Origin: ZC4RG35 sp036375695
GTDB taxonomy: Bacteria; Actinomycetota; Acidimicrobiia; Spongiisociales; ZC4RG35
Direction: 5' to 3'
DNA length: 64,000 bases
Assembly: GCA_036375695.1 (NCBI GenBank)
Contig: DASVBU010000036.1
Location: forward strand, 1 to 64,000
The stretch's first letter is position 1. Each line of letters starts with the position of its first letter. The notes beneath the pieces were generated by a model. That model had not been told where the DNA came from. It searched no databases and saw only the letters and a list, made by a program, of their open reading frames with translations. The position numbers and the translations under genes were made by a program. Of this stretch, positions 53,068 to 61,660 are shown one piece after another.

Positions 53068-54227
53068 CGGCCAACGTGACGTCGCTGGCAAAGGTGCGCG
53101 CCGCCGCCCGGGAGCGCGCGGAACGGCTCCGCACCAACAACCGCATGTCGACCGTGCTCATGGTCGTGGTCGTGGTGCTGATCGTGATCGGTCTCGGTGC
53201 CACCCAGTCGGCGTCTTCGGCAATCGCCCTCGACCAGGTGGAGGACCGCTTCTACTTCTTCAAGCGGCAGTTGCTGGGGGTCGGCCTGGGCACGATCGCC
53301 TTGCTCTTCACGAGTCGCTTCGATTACCGGCGCTATCGCAAGCTGGCGGTCCCTCTCTTCCTGCTCACGGTGGTGATGCTGGTGGCCGTCCTCGCCGTGG
53401 GCGTCACCGTCGGCGGTGCCACCCGCTGGGTGGAGGTGGCGGGCATCCGCTTCCAGCCGTCCGAGTTCGCCAAGATCTCGGTCGTCCTCACCCTGGCGTT
53501 CGTCCTGGAGCGGAAGCGGCATCTCCTCGGGAGCTTCGGCCACTTCCTGGTCCCGGTCGTCGTGACGGTGGGTGTGGTGGCGGCGCTGATCGTCATGCAG
53601 CCCGACCTGGGGACGATGATCATCGTCGGGGCCGCGGCGATGGCGGTGATCGCCGTGTCGGACACACCGTTCCGTTACGTCATCCTGCTCGCCCTGGTCG
53701 CCGTGGCGGGGACCACCTACTTCGCGTTCGACGCCGACTATCGCACCGACAGGATCGCGTGCTTCCTCGACCCGTACGCCGATCAGCAGGGCGACTGCTA
53801 CCAGATGATCCAGGGGTATTACGCCCTGGCCAACGGTGGGATCCTCGGGGTCGGTCTGGGGGCCAGCCGGGCGCGCTGGTTCTACCTTCCCAACGCCCAC
53901 ACCGACTTCATATTCGCCATAATCGGCGAGGAGACGGGTCTCATCGGCGGGCTCACGATCATCGCCCTGTTCGTGGTCATCGCCGTCACCGGCTGGATCG
54001 TGGCCGTTCGGGCGCCGGATGCCTTCGGGCGCATGGTCGCCGCCGGGCTCACGGCCTGGATCTCGTTCCAGGCCCTGGTCAACATCGGCGGCGTGCTCGG
54101 GGTCCTTCCCATCACCGGAATCGCCCTGCCGTTCGTCTCCTACGGGACCACGGCGCTGATCGTCTCGATGGCCTCGCTCGGCATCCTGGTCAACATCGCC
54201 CAGGCAGGCGTCGACGCCCGGAGATGA
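53064..54227 (+). CDS. ftsW: FtsW SEDS glycosyltransferase, 387 aa
   Basis: Nine to ten membrane segments. Conserved RWVEVAGIRFQPSEFAK, MQPDLGTMII (catalytic Asp of the SEDS family), NAHTDFIFAIIGEETGLIG and PFVSYGTTAL. The large outside loop reads RIACFLDPYADQQGDCYQ, with Cys233 and Cys245 where relatives lack cysteines. Overlaps murD and murG by 4 bp each. Confidence 0.94.
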   Translation: MTANVTSLAKVRAAARERAERLRTNNRMSTVLMVVVVVLIVIGLGATQSASSAIALDQVEDRFYFFKRQLLGVGLGTIALLFTSRFDYRRYRKLAVPLFLLTVVMLVAVLAVGVTVGGATRWVEVAGIRFQPSEFAKISVVLTLAFVLERKRHLLGSFGHFLVPVVVTVGVVAALIVMQPDLGTMIIVGAAAMAVIAVSDTPFRYVILLALVAVAGTTYFAFDADYRTDRIACFLDPYADQQGDCYQMIQGYYALANGGILGVGLGASRARWFYLPNAHTDFIFAIIGEETGLIGGLTIIALFVVIAVTGWIVAVRAPDAFGRMVAAGLTAWISFQALVNIGGVLGVLPITGIALPFVSYGTTALIVSMASLGILVNIAQAGVDARR

Positions 54228-55297
54228 CCTTCGTCGTCGCCGCCGCCGGGACCGGGGGCCACGTGTTCCCCGGGCTCGCGGTCGGCGAGGCGCTGGTGGA
54301 TCGTGGGATCCCCCGCTCCGACATCCTGTTCGTCGGTGGCAACCGCATGGAGGCGGAGATCTGCCCTGCGGAGGGCTTTCCGTTCCTCGAGGTCGACATC
54401 AGGGGGCTGCGACGTTCCCTGAGCCCATCCAACCTGAGCCTGCCGCTGGTGGTGCGGAGGGCGAGCAAGACGATCGCCGAGGCGATCGAATCCAGGGAGG
54501 CGCGGGCCGTCCTGGGCATGGGCGGGTACGTCACCATCCCTGCCGGGCTCGCCGCTCGCCGCACCCGCGTGCCCCTGTTCGTGTCCGAGCAGAACGCCAG
54601 CGCCGGTCTGGCCAGCCGGGTCGCCTCCCGATGGGCCGAGCGGACGTTCGGATCGTTCCCCGAGACCGAGGGGCTGCCGCGGGCCGAGTGGGTGGGCAAC
54701 CCGGTTCGCCGCGCCTTCTGGGACTTCGACCGGGAAAGGCTGCGGCGCTGTGCCCTGGAACGCTACGGGCTCGAGCCCGGGGTCCCCGTCGTCGGCGTGT
54801 TCGGTGGGTCCCTCGGATCGGCGGTGATCAACGGGGCGGTCGACGACCTGCTGGCATCCTGGGACGGCCCGCCGATCCAGGTCCTCCACATCTCGGGTGA
54901 GAGGTTCTCCGATGCCGTCTCCGACGTGGAGGACGGCCGGTGTCGCCGCCGAGCCCTCGCCTTCGAGTCGGCCATGGAGGACTTCTACGCCGCGTCCGAC
55001 CTGGTCGTCGCCCGCGCCGGCGGGGCGGTGGCGGAGCTGACCGCCACGGCCACGCCGTCGATCCTCATCCCGGGCCGGTTCGGCTCCGGGGGCCACCAAC
55101 AGGAGAACGCGAGGTTCCTGGAGCGCTCCGGCGCCGCGGTCGTGGTCGAGGAGGAGCACCTGTCCACACTGCCCGAGGCACTGGCGAAGGTGCTCACCGA
55201 AGGGAAGCTCGCCGAGATGGCCGAGGCCGCCCGTTCGATCGCGCGGCCGCATGCCGCACACGCCATCGCCGATGCGATGCTGGAGGTCGCATCGTGA
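54224..55297 (+). CDS. murG: MurG UDP-GlcNAc transferase (lipid II), 357 aa
   Basis: AAAGTGGHVFPGLAVGEAL is the first Gly-rich loop, GMGGYVTIPAGLAA and SEQNASAGLA the acceptor side, GGSLGSAVIN the third loop, and RAGGAVAELTATATPSILIP followed by GGHQQENA the donor site. ATG 54224. Confidence 0.94.
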   Translation: MTFVVAAAGTGGHVFPGLAVGEALVDRGIPRSDILFVGGNRMEAEICPAEGFPFLEVDIRGLRRSLSPSNLSLPLVVRRASKTIAEAIESREARAVLGMGGYVTIPAGLAARRTRVPLFVSEQNASAGLASRVASRWAERTFGSFPETEGLPRAEWVGNPVRRAFWDFDRERLRRCALERYGLEPGVPVVGVFGGSLGSAVINGAVDDLLASWDGPPIQVLHISGERFSDAVSDVEDGRCRRRALAFESAMEDFYAASDLVVARAGGAVAELTATATPSILIPGRFGSGGHQQENARFLERSGAAVVVEEEHLSTLPEALAKVLTEGKLAEMAEAARSIARPHAAHAIADAMLEVAS

Positions 55298-56652
55298 GAC
55301 TCGAGTACGACCGGATCCACATAATCGGCGCCGGTGGGGCCGGGATGAGTGCGCTCGCCAAGATCCTCACCGGGCTCGGGCACGAGGTCACCGGGTCGGA
55401 CATGCGAGGTGGCGTCGCCCTCAATGCCCTCGCCGACGCCGGCATCCCGGTTGCCACCGGTCACCATCCCGACCTGGCCGCGGCGGCCGACCTGGTGGTC
55501 GCCTCGTCGGCGGTGCCCGACGACGACCCCGAGATCCGCTCCGCCCGCGCCGCAGGCGTCGAGGTGTGGCGCCGACCTCGTCTCCTCAAGGAGTTGACGG
55601 CTCTGATCCCGACGATCGGGGCGACCGGTACCCACGGCAAGACCACGACGACCGCCATGCTCGTCACCGCCCTCCGTTCCCTCGGACACGACCCGTCGTT
55701 CGTGGTCGGCGGTGAGATGGCCGGAGTCGGGACCAATGCCCACCTCGGCTCCGACCCCCTTCTCGTCCTCGAGGTCGACGAGGCGTTCCGCACCTTCGAA
55801 TCGGTCAGGCTGGTGGGTCTGGTGGTGACCAACGTCGAGGTCGACCATCTCGACCATTTCGGCACGGAGGAGGATCTCGCCAAGGCCTTCGCCGCCGTGG
55901 CTGCGAACGTCGACGGACCCGTGGTCTGCTGTCTGGACGACCCTGGCGCCACGGCGGTGGCGACGGCGTCCGGTGGGCGCACCTACGGTGTCTCCGAGGG
56001 CGCCGACTGGCGCATCACCGACGTCATGGGCTCGGCCAAGGGGAGCACGTTCACGTTGCAGGGCCCCCCCGGATCGGTGACCGTGGAGGTTCCCGGTCCG
56101 GGCCTCCACCTGGTTCGCAATGCGGCAGGTGCCCTTTCCCTGCTCGCGGAGATGGGGACCCGGCTCGCCGATCTCGGCCCGTCGCTGACCGCCTACAGGG
56201 GAGTTGGGCGTCGCTTCGAGCTGCGAGGCCGAGTGGGTGGCGTGGCGCTCTACGACGACTACGCCCATCACCCCACCGAGGTCGCCGCCACCGTCGCCGC
56301 GGCCCGCGCCCTCTCGCCGACCCGTCTGGTGGCGGTGTTCCAGCCTCATCTCTACTCGCGCACGCAGCGCTTCCACGAGGAGTTCGGCACAGCGCTCGCC
56401 GCCGCCGATGTCGTCGTGGTCACCGATGTCTACGGGGCGCGTGAGGAACCCGTGCCCGGTGTCACCGGGGCCCTGGTGGCAGATGCGGCGCGCGAACGGG
56501 GAGCCGAGGTGCTCTACGTGGCGCATCGGGCCGATCTCGCCGGGACCCTGGCACCCCTCGCCCGGCCAGGGGACCTCATCCTGACGATGGGTGCCGGGGA
56601 CGTGACCCTGGTGCACACCGAGCTGGCGCCCCTGCTGGAGGCGAGGACATGA
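55294..56652 (+). CDS. murC: UDP-MurNAc:L-alanine ligase, 452 aa
   Basis: IHIIGAGGAGMSALAKIL, the P-loop ATGTHGKTTTTAM (110-122, His instead of Asn as in MurC), LEVDEA, TNVEVDHLDHF and YDDYAHHPTEV, with FQPHLYSRT. GTG 55294 overlaps murG by 4 bp. Confidence 0.95.
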   Translation: MRLEYDRIHIIGAGGAGMSALAKILTGLGHEVTGSDMRGGVALNALADAGIPVATGHHPDLAAAADLVVASSAVPDDDPEIRSARAAGVEVWRRPRLLKELTALIPTIGATGTHGKTTTTAMLVTALRSLGHDPSFVVGGEMAGVGTNAHLGSDPLLVLEVDEAFRTFESVRLVGLVVTNVEVDHLDHFGTEEDLAKAFAAVAANVDGPVVCCLDDPGATAVATASGGRTYGVSEGADWRITDVMGSAKGSTFTLQGPPGSVTVEVPGPGLHLVRNAAGALSLLAEMGTRLADLGPSLTAYRGVGRRFELRGRVGGVALYDDYAHHPTEVAATVAAARALSPTRLVAVFQPHLYSRTQRFHEEFGTALAAADVVVVTDVYGAREEPVPGVTGALVADAARERGAEVLYVAHRADLAGTLAPLARPGDLILTMGAGDVTLVHTELAPLLEART

Positions 56653-57548
56653 GTGCCCTGGCCACCCTCGCCGGCCGGCCGTGGGTGGCCGAGAACGTGC
56701 CGCTGGGGCCCCTCACCACCTACAAGCTGGGTGGCCCCGCCCGATGGCTGGTCACGGTCGATTCCCCCGAGACCCTCGACGAGGTCGTCGCGACCGGGGT
56801 CTTCTCGGAGCTTCCCGTGCTGGTGGTGGGGCGGGGGTCGAACCTCGTGGTGTCCGACCGGGGGTTCGATGGCGTGGTGATCCGTCTCGGCGGCGGCTAC
56901 GCCCGAATCGAGCTCTCCGGGGAAGGGGTGGTCGCCGGCGCCGCGGTGCCGTTGCCCCGGCTGGCGCGGGCCACCGCGGAGCAGGGGCTGGCCGGGCTGG
57001 AGTTCTTCGTGGGAGTGCCGGGATCGGTGGGTGGGGCCGTGCGTCAGAACGCGGGATGCTTCGGCGTGGAGACTCGTGACCGGCTGGTCAGGGCACACCT
57101 GGTCGATCTGCGAACGGGCCGGCGGTACACCGGCGGGCCCGACGACCTCGACCTCTCGTACCGGCACTCCAACGTGGCCGCCCACCATCTCGTGGAGCGG
57201 GCGGTGTTCCGGACCGAGCCGGGCGACCCCGAAGAGTCGCTGCGCCTCATAAGGGAGATCACTCGCTGGCGTCGGGACAACCAGCCCGGTGGCACCCTCA
57301 ACGCGGGGAGCGTGTTCAAGAACCCCGAGGGCACCTCGGCGGGAAGGGTCATCGACGAGCTCGGCCTCAAGGGTCTTCGGGTAGGCGACGTGGAGGTCTC
57401 ACACAAGCACGCCAACTTCTTCGTGGCCGGGCCCGAGGCGAAGGCCGACGACATCGTCGCGCTGGTGCGGCTGGTGCAGGAGAAGGTCCGGGCCGAGACG
57501 GGGATGACGCTCGAGCCCGAGATCCAGTTCGTGGGGTTCGAGTCATGA
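56649..57548 (+). CDS. murB: UDP-N-acetylenolpyruvoylglucosamine reductase, 299 aa
   Basis: TTYKLGGPARWLV, VVGRGSNLVVSDRGFDG (FAD site), GVPGSVGGAVRQNAGCFG, LDLSYRHS, the catalytic Ser in NAGSVFKNPEG and Glu in LEPEIQFVG. Reduces enolpyruvyl-UDP-GlcNAc to UDP-MurNAc. Overlaps murC and ftsQ by 4 bp. Confidence 0.95.
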   Translation: MSALATLAGRPWVAENVPLGPLTTYKLGGPARWLVTVDSPETLDEVVATGVFSELPVLVVGRGSNLVVSDRGFDGVVIRLGGGYARIELSGEGVVAGAAVPLPRLARATAEQGLAGLEFFVGVPGSVGGAVRQNAGCFGVETRDRLVRAHLVDLRTGRRYTGGPDDLDLSYRHSNVAAHHLVERAVFRTEPGDPEESLRLIREITRWRRDNQPGGTLNAGSVFKNPEGTSAGRVIDELGLKGLRVGDVEVSHKHANFFVAGPEAKADDIVALVRLVQEKVRAETGMTLEPEIQFVGFES

Positions 57549-58366
57549 CCATGGATCCCAGGCTGGCGGAGCGGCGCAAGGAGGTCGCCGAGGAGCGCGC
57601 CAAGCGGACCGTCCGGCGTCTGCTCAGGTTCCTGAGCGCGATCGGGCTCGCCGGTCTCGTGGTGTGGTTCCTCCTCTCTCCGTACATGAGCGCCCGCGAG
57701 GTGGTGGTGGAGGGTGCTGCGATGGCAGCGGTGAAGGGGATCCTGAGTGAGCATTCGGTGGTTCCCGGCCGCCCCCTGGTCCTGATCCGCCCTGGCTCCG
57801 TCGAACACGCGCTGGAACAGGACCCCTGGGTGGCCGACGCCGAGGTGGACCTGGTCTGGCCCGATGACGTGGTCGTCAGGATCACCGAGAGGGTCCCGAG
57901 GGCGTGGGTCGAGACGGTCGACGGCTGGACGAGACGTGACGAGGACGCGGTCGCCCTCCCCAGCGAGCCGGAGCCCGACGAGACGCTGGGCAGAGTCCGG
58001 CTCGCCGACATGGATCCCGAGAGCGAGGAGGACAGGGCGGTCATCACCGGCGCCATCGAGTTCCTCATGACCCTGCCCCAGGAAATGGCCGTGAGCTCAC
58101 AAGTTCGTTGGCAGGACGACGAGTTGTGGGCAAATGTCGACGGCTGGGAGGTGCGTCTCGGTCGCGCCGACGAGATGAGGCAAAAGGCGCTGTCCTTGGT
58201 CACGTTGCTGGAGCAAGAAGAACTGGCCGAAGGCTCCCTGATCGTCCTCATAGCCCCCACCCACCCGTCCGTTCTCCCCCCGGATTCACCGGCGGAAGAG
58301 GAGGAGAGCGGAGAGGATGGAGAGAGCGGTGAGGGAACCGAGGACGCCGGGACCGCCGGGCCATGA
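57545..58366 (+). CDS. ftsQ: FtsQ/DivIB division protein, 273 aa
   Basis: A basic N-terminus, one membrane segment (about 30-47), a POTRA domain (MSAREVVVEGAAMAAVKGIL and DPWVADAEVDLVWPDDVVV), then RITERVPRAWVE and the FtsQ beta domain. A Glu/Ser/Gly-rich acidic tail ends the protein. It links FtsL/FtsB with the septal synthase. Confidence 0.9.
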   Translation: MTMDPRLAERRKEVAEERAKRTVRRLLRFLSAIGLAGLVVWFLLSPYMSAREVVVEGAAMAAVKGILSEHSVVPGRPLVLIRPGSVEHALEQDPWVADAEVDLVWPDDVVVRITERVPRAWVETVDGWTRRDEDAVALPSEPEPDETLGRVRLADMDPESEEDRAVITGAIEFLMTLPQEMAVSSQVRWQDDELWANVDGWEVRLGRADEMRQKALSLVTLLEQEELAEGSLIVLIAPTHPSVLPPDSPAEEEESGEDGESGEGTEDAGTAGP

Positions 58367-58380
58367 CAACCGGAACCTTG

Positions 58381-58446
58381 AACCTCTACTTGAGGTTGAA
58401 ACCGAAGCGGTTTACATATCCCGAACGCAAGTGTAAACCTCTACTT
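58381..58446 (+). promoter_or_regulatory. ftsZ promoter with inverted and direct repeats
   Basis: AACCTC-TACTT-GAGGTT (58381-58397) is a perfect inverted repeat. AACCTCTACTT recurs directly at 58436-58446. A promoter fits inside: TTGAGG (58390-58395), 17 bases, TACATA (58413-58418). The first repeat overlaps the -35 and the second lies past the likely transcription start, as an operator pair would. Confidence 0.6.
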
Positions 58447-58471
58447 CAGCTTGCAACGTGGAGGAACACTC

Positions 58472-59536
58472 GTGACCAAGAGCACCAGCTCCAGTAGCGG
58501 CGGTTATCTCGCCGTCATCAAGGTCGTGGGCATCGGTGGAGCCGGTGTCAATGCCGTGAACCGCATGGTGGATGCCGGCGTGAGAGGGGTCGAGTTCATC
58601 GCCCTCAACACCGACGCCCAGGCTCTCCTGATGAGCGACGCCGACGTCAAACTCGACATCGGCCGCGAGGTGACCCGTGGGCTCGGCGCCGGGGCCAACC
58701 CCGAGATCGGCCGGGCCGCCGCCGAGGAGCACCGTGCCGAACTCGAGGACGCCCTCAAGGGCGCAGACATGGTCTTCATCACCGCCGGCGAGGGTGGTGG
58801 CACGGGAACCGGTGGCGCACCCGTGGTGGCCGAGGTGGCCCGGTCGCTGGGCGCCCTCACCGTGGGCGTGGTCACGCGGCCGTTCGGGTTCGAAGGTCGG
58901 CGCCGCGCCGCCCATGCCGAGCAGGGCATCGATGCGCTCAAGGACGCGGTGGACACGCTGATCGTCATCCCCAACGACCGGCTTCTCGAGGTCGGTGACC
59001 CATCGGCTCCCATCACCGAGACCTTCCGGCTCGCCGACGAGGTCCTCATGAGTGGCGTCACCGGGATCACCGACCTGATCACGACGCCCGGGCTGATCAA
59101 CGTCGACTTCGCCGACGTCCGCACGGTGATGGCCGACGCAGGGTCCGCCGTGATGGGCATCGGGCGGGCCACCGGGGAGAACCGGGCCCACCAGGCGGCG
59201 GAGCGCGCCATCTCCAGCCCGATGCTCGAGTCCTCGATGGATGGCGCCCGCGGCGTCCTGCTGTCGGTCTCGGGCCCATCGACGATGTCCCTCCACGAGG
59301 CCACCGAGGCTGCCCGCGTGGTCTCCGACCATGCCGATGCCGAGGCCGAGATCATCTTCGGCGCCATCGTGGACGACGACCTCCGGGAGGAGATGAAGGT
59401 CACGGTGATCGCGGCCGGATTCGAGGGCCGTCGCCGGCCCCAGCGCGCCTATCGGTCGGACACCGCCACCGCGACCACCGAGCGTCGCAGCACCTTCGAC
59501 GACGATCTGGAGATCCCCAGCTTCGTCCAGGGATGA
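58472..59536 (+). CDS. ftsZ: FtsZ cell-division tubulin, 354 aa
   Basis: LAVIKVVGIGGAGVNAVNRM, the tubulin signature GGGTGTGGAPVV (108-119), the T7 loop GLINVDFADVRTVMADAGSA, and the C-terminal peptide DDLEIPSFVQG, which contacts SepF and FtsW. GTG 58472 has GGAGG upstream. The linker before the C-terminal peptide is very short. The stop overlaps pgeF. Confidence 0.97.
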   Translation: MTKSTSSSSGGYLAVIKVVGIGGAGVNAVNRMVDAGVRGVEFIALNTDAQALLMSDADVKLDIGREVTRGLGAGANPEIGRAAAEEHRAELEDALKGADMVFITAGEGGGTGTGGAPVVAEVARSLGALTVGVVTRPFGFEGRRRAAHAEQGIDALKDAVDTLIVIPNDRLLEVGDPSAPITETFRLADEVLMSGVTGITDLITTPGLINVDFADVRTVMADAGSAVMGIGRATGENRAHQAAERAISSPMLESSMDGARGVLLSVSGPSTMSLHEATEAARVVSDHADAEAEIIFGAIVDDDLREEMKVTVIAAGFEGRRRPQRAYRSDTATATTERRSTFDDDLEIPSFVQG

Positions 59537-60144
59537 TCGCCCGCGACCGGGTCGGGTTCACTTCCGCCGCCCAGGGTGATCTCCTCCGCGACGAGGAGGC
59601 ACGCATCCGCGTCAGCGATGCCCTCGGGATATCGCGCGATTGGGCGGTGGTGCGTCAGGTGCACGGCTCGAACGTCCATCATGCCACCGCACCCGGGGTG
59701 CTCGGTGAGGGAGACGCCCTCTGGACCGACGAGAGGGGTCTCCCGCTCGCGGTGTTCACCGCGGATTGTCTCGGCGTGGCCGTCCTCGCCGACGGCGCAG
59801 TGGGGGTGGCCCATGTCGGCTGGCGGGGTGCCGCGGCCGGCGTCGTCCCGGCCCTCGCCGAGGCGATGAAGGAAGCCGGACACCATCCGGTCGGCGCGGT
59901 CGTCGGGCCGGGCATCGGGCCGTGTTGCTTCGAGGTGGGACCGGAGGTGGCGGAGCGCTTCCCCGGGCACACCTCGACCACCACCTGGGGGACCGTCTCG
60001 GTTGATCTCCCGGGTGTCGTCGTCTCCCAACTGCCCGGGATCGATGTCATGGTGGTGGGCGGCTGCACCCGTCACGACCAGACCTGGTTCAGTCACCGAC
60101 GCGACCGGACACCGATGCGACAGGCGGCCGTGACATGGCTCTGA
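59533..60144 (+). CDS. pgeF: PgeF/YfiH-type purine nucleoside phosphorylase (laccase-domain), 203 aa
   Basis: RQVHGSNVHHA, FTADCLGVAVLADG, HVGWRGAAAGVV and GPGIGPCCFEVG hold the zinc-site His and Cys residues of the multicopper-polyphenol-oxidase-like (DUF152) family. Proposed to edit mis-incorporated serine in peptidoglycan precursors or to act on purine nucleosides. Its place after ftsZ is common in actinobacteria. Overlaps ftsZ by 4 bp. Confidence 0.88.
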   Translation: MIARDRVGFTSAAQGDLLRDEEARIRVSDALGISRDWAVVRQVHGSNVHHATAPGVLGEGDALWTDERGLPLAVFTADCLGVAVLADGAVGVAHVGWRGAAAGVVPALAEAMKEAGHHPVGAVVGPGIGPCCFEVGPEVAERFPGHTSTTTWGTVSVDLPGVVVSQLPGIDVMVVGGCTRHDQTWFSHRRDRTPMRQAAVTWL

Positions 60145-60809
60145 CCGGCTACCAGGACGTCATGGGTCGCGCCAGGGCCGCCATGGAGCGGTCGGGACGC
60201 GACCCGGAGGGTCTCACCGTCGTCGCGGTGTCCAAGGAACAGCCGGTCGAGGCGATCAGGGAGCTGTACGAGGCGGGCCACCGCGATTTCGGGGAGAACC
60301 GCGCCCAGGACCTGGTGGAGAAGGCGGCCCGGCTCCCGTCGGACATCCGGTGGCACTTCGTCGGGGCCCTGCAGACCAACAAGACCCGAATGGTCAGACC
60401 GCTCACCCACCTGCTCCACTCCATGGACCGGAGCCGTCTCGCCGGGGCCTGGGTCAAGGGCGTCGGCCTCCCACCGCCGGTGCTGGTCCAGGTGAACCTG
60501 GCGCAGGAGCCACAGAAGGCGGGCGTGGCGGAGACGGATGCCGCCTCACTCGTGGCCGAGTGTCTGGACCTGGGTGTCGAGGTCCGCGGGCTGATGATCG
60601 TGCCCCCACTGGCCGACGACGCCGAGGCGAGCCGCCCGTGGTTCCGCCGTCTCCGTGAGTTGGCCGAGGAGATCGGGCAGGAGCACCCGGAGGTCACGGA
60701 GCTGTCCATGGGGATGACCGACGATTTCGAGGTCGCCATCGAGGAGGGTGCCACGATCATTCGCGTGGGACGGGCTATCTTTGGGCCGCGACAAGTGACC
60801 GGAGCCTGA
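60135..60809 (+). CDS. YggS/PLPBP pyridoxal phosphate homeostasis protein, 224 aa
   Basis: VVAVSKEQPVEAIRELYEAG holds the PLP lysine, with FGENRAQDLVEKA, WHFVGALQTNK, LSMGMTDDFEVAIEEGA and IIRVGRAIFG. A COG0325 alanine-racemase-like barrel. Overlaps pgeF by 10 bp and sepF by one base. Confidence 0.92.
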   Translation: MALTGYQDVMGRARAAMERSGRDPEGLTVVAVSKEQPVEAIRELYEAGHRDFGENRAQDLVEKAARLPSDIRWHFVGALQTNKTRMVRPLTHLLHSMDRSRLAGAWVKGVGLPPPVLVQVNLAQEPQKAGVAETDAASLVAECLDLGVEVRGLMIVPPLADDAEASRPWFRRLRELAEEIGQEHPEVTELSMGMTDDFEVAIEEGATIIRVGRAIFGPRQVTGA

Positions 60810-61315
60810 TGTCTTCTCTGTTCTCGAAAGCACTCGTTTACCTGGGTCTCGTCGACGAGGATCAAGTCGACGACGGTCCCAACGACCAGTTCACCGCGGC
60901 TCCCGAGCCGCCCGTGGCACCGGCGCCCCCCGAGCCGCAGGGTCGCCGGGTCGAACCACCGCCCACGGCGCGAACCGCCATCCGCCCCCAGTTCCGCGAA
61001 CCGGAGACCGTCGAGGTGCGTCCGGTGGAGGTTCAGTCGGACATCCTGGTCGTCGAGGAATTCGCCGACGCCCGCCTGCTGGCCGACCGGGTGCGGGAGC
61101 GGGTCCCGGTCATCCTCGACATGCGTCACATCGATCCCGACACGACTCGACGGGTCATCGACTTCGCCTCCGGCCTGATCTACGCCCTGGATGGCTCGAT
61201 GCGCAAGGTCGGTGACGGGCTGGTCGCCGTGCTGCCGTCACGGGTGACCCTGAGCAGGGACGAGAAACGGAGACTCGCCGGGCTCGGGGCATACGAACTC
61301 GACGACCTCGACTGA
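60809..61315 (+). CDS. sepF: SepF cell-division protein, 168 aa
   Basis: An amphipathic N-terminus (SSLFSKALVYLGLVDED) for membrane binding, a Pro-rich linker (about 35-60), and the SepF core VILDMRHIDPDTTRRVIDFASGLIYALDG with RVTLSRDEKRR. In actinobacteria SepF anchors FtsZ in place of FtsA. ATG 60809. Confidence 0.92.
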   Translation: MSSLFSKALVYLGLVDEDQVDDGPNDQFTAAPEPPVAPAPPEPQGRRVEPPPTARTAIRPQFREPETVEVRPVEVQSDILVVEEFADARLLADRVRERVPVILDMRHIDPDTTRRVIDFASGLIYALDGSMRKVGDGLVAVLPSRVTLSRDEKRRLAGLGAYELDDLD

Positions 61316-61320
61316 GGTCC

Positions 61321-61575
61321 GTGTTGCGAGACATCATTCGTCTCGTCCTCGACCTCTACTTCTATGCGATCTTCGTCTGGGTGATCCTGTCGTGGATCCC
61401 CGTCACCCCGGGTCATCCGGTCACCAGGTTCCAATACGCGTTGGGGCGGATCATCGAGCCGCTGCTCCGGCCGATCCGGAGCCTCATCCCCCCGATACGG
61501 ATGGGGATGGCGGCCCTGGACCTGTCCCCACTCATCCTCCTGTTCCTGGTGCGCATCCTCCGCAGCTTCGTCTGA
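61321..61575 (+). CDS. YggT-family membrane protein, 84 aa
   Basis: Two membrane segments (VLDLYFYAIFVWVILSWI and DLSPLILLFLVRILRSF) with the conserved RIIEPLLRPIRSLIPP between. GTG 61321, 5 bp after sepF. Commonly between sepF and divIVA. Confidence 0.9.
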   Translation: MLRDIIRLVLDLYFYAIFVWVILSWIPVTPGHPVTRFQYALGRIIEPLLRPIRSLIPPIRMGMAALDLSPLILLFLVRILRSFV

Positions 61576-61627
61576 TCTGCCAGGGCCGCCATCCCGCGAA
61601 GAGACGCCTCCAAAAGCCTCCAGCCTT

Positions 61628-61633
61628 TATCCT
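61628..61633 (+). promoter_or_regulatory. Possible -10 element (TATCCT) of divIVA
   Basis: TATCCT lies 27 bases before ATG 61661, with GAGGAAGG in between as ribosome-binding site; 61576-61660 holds no gene. Confidence 0.35.
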
Positions 61634-61660
61634 CAGCGAACCCACGAGGAAGGTTGGGAG

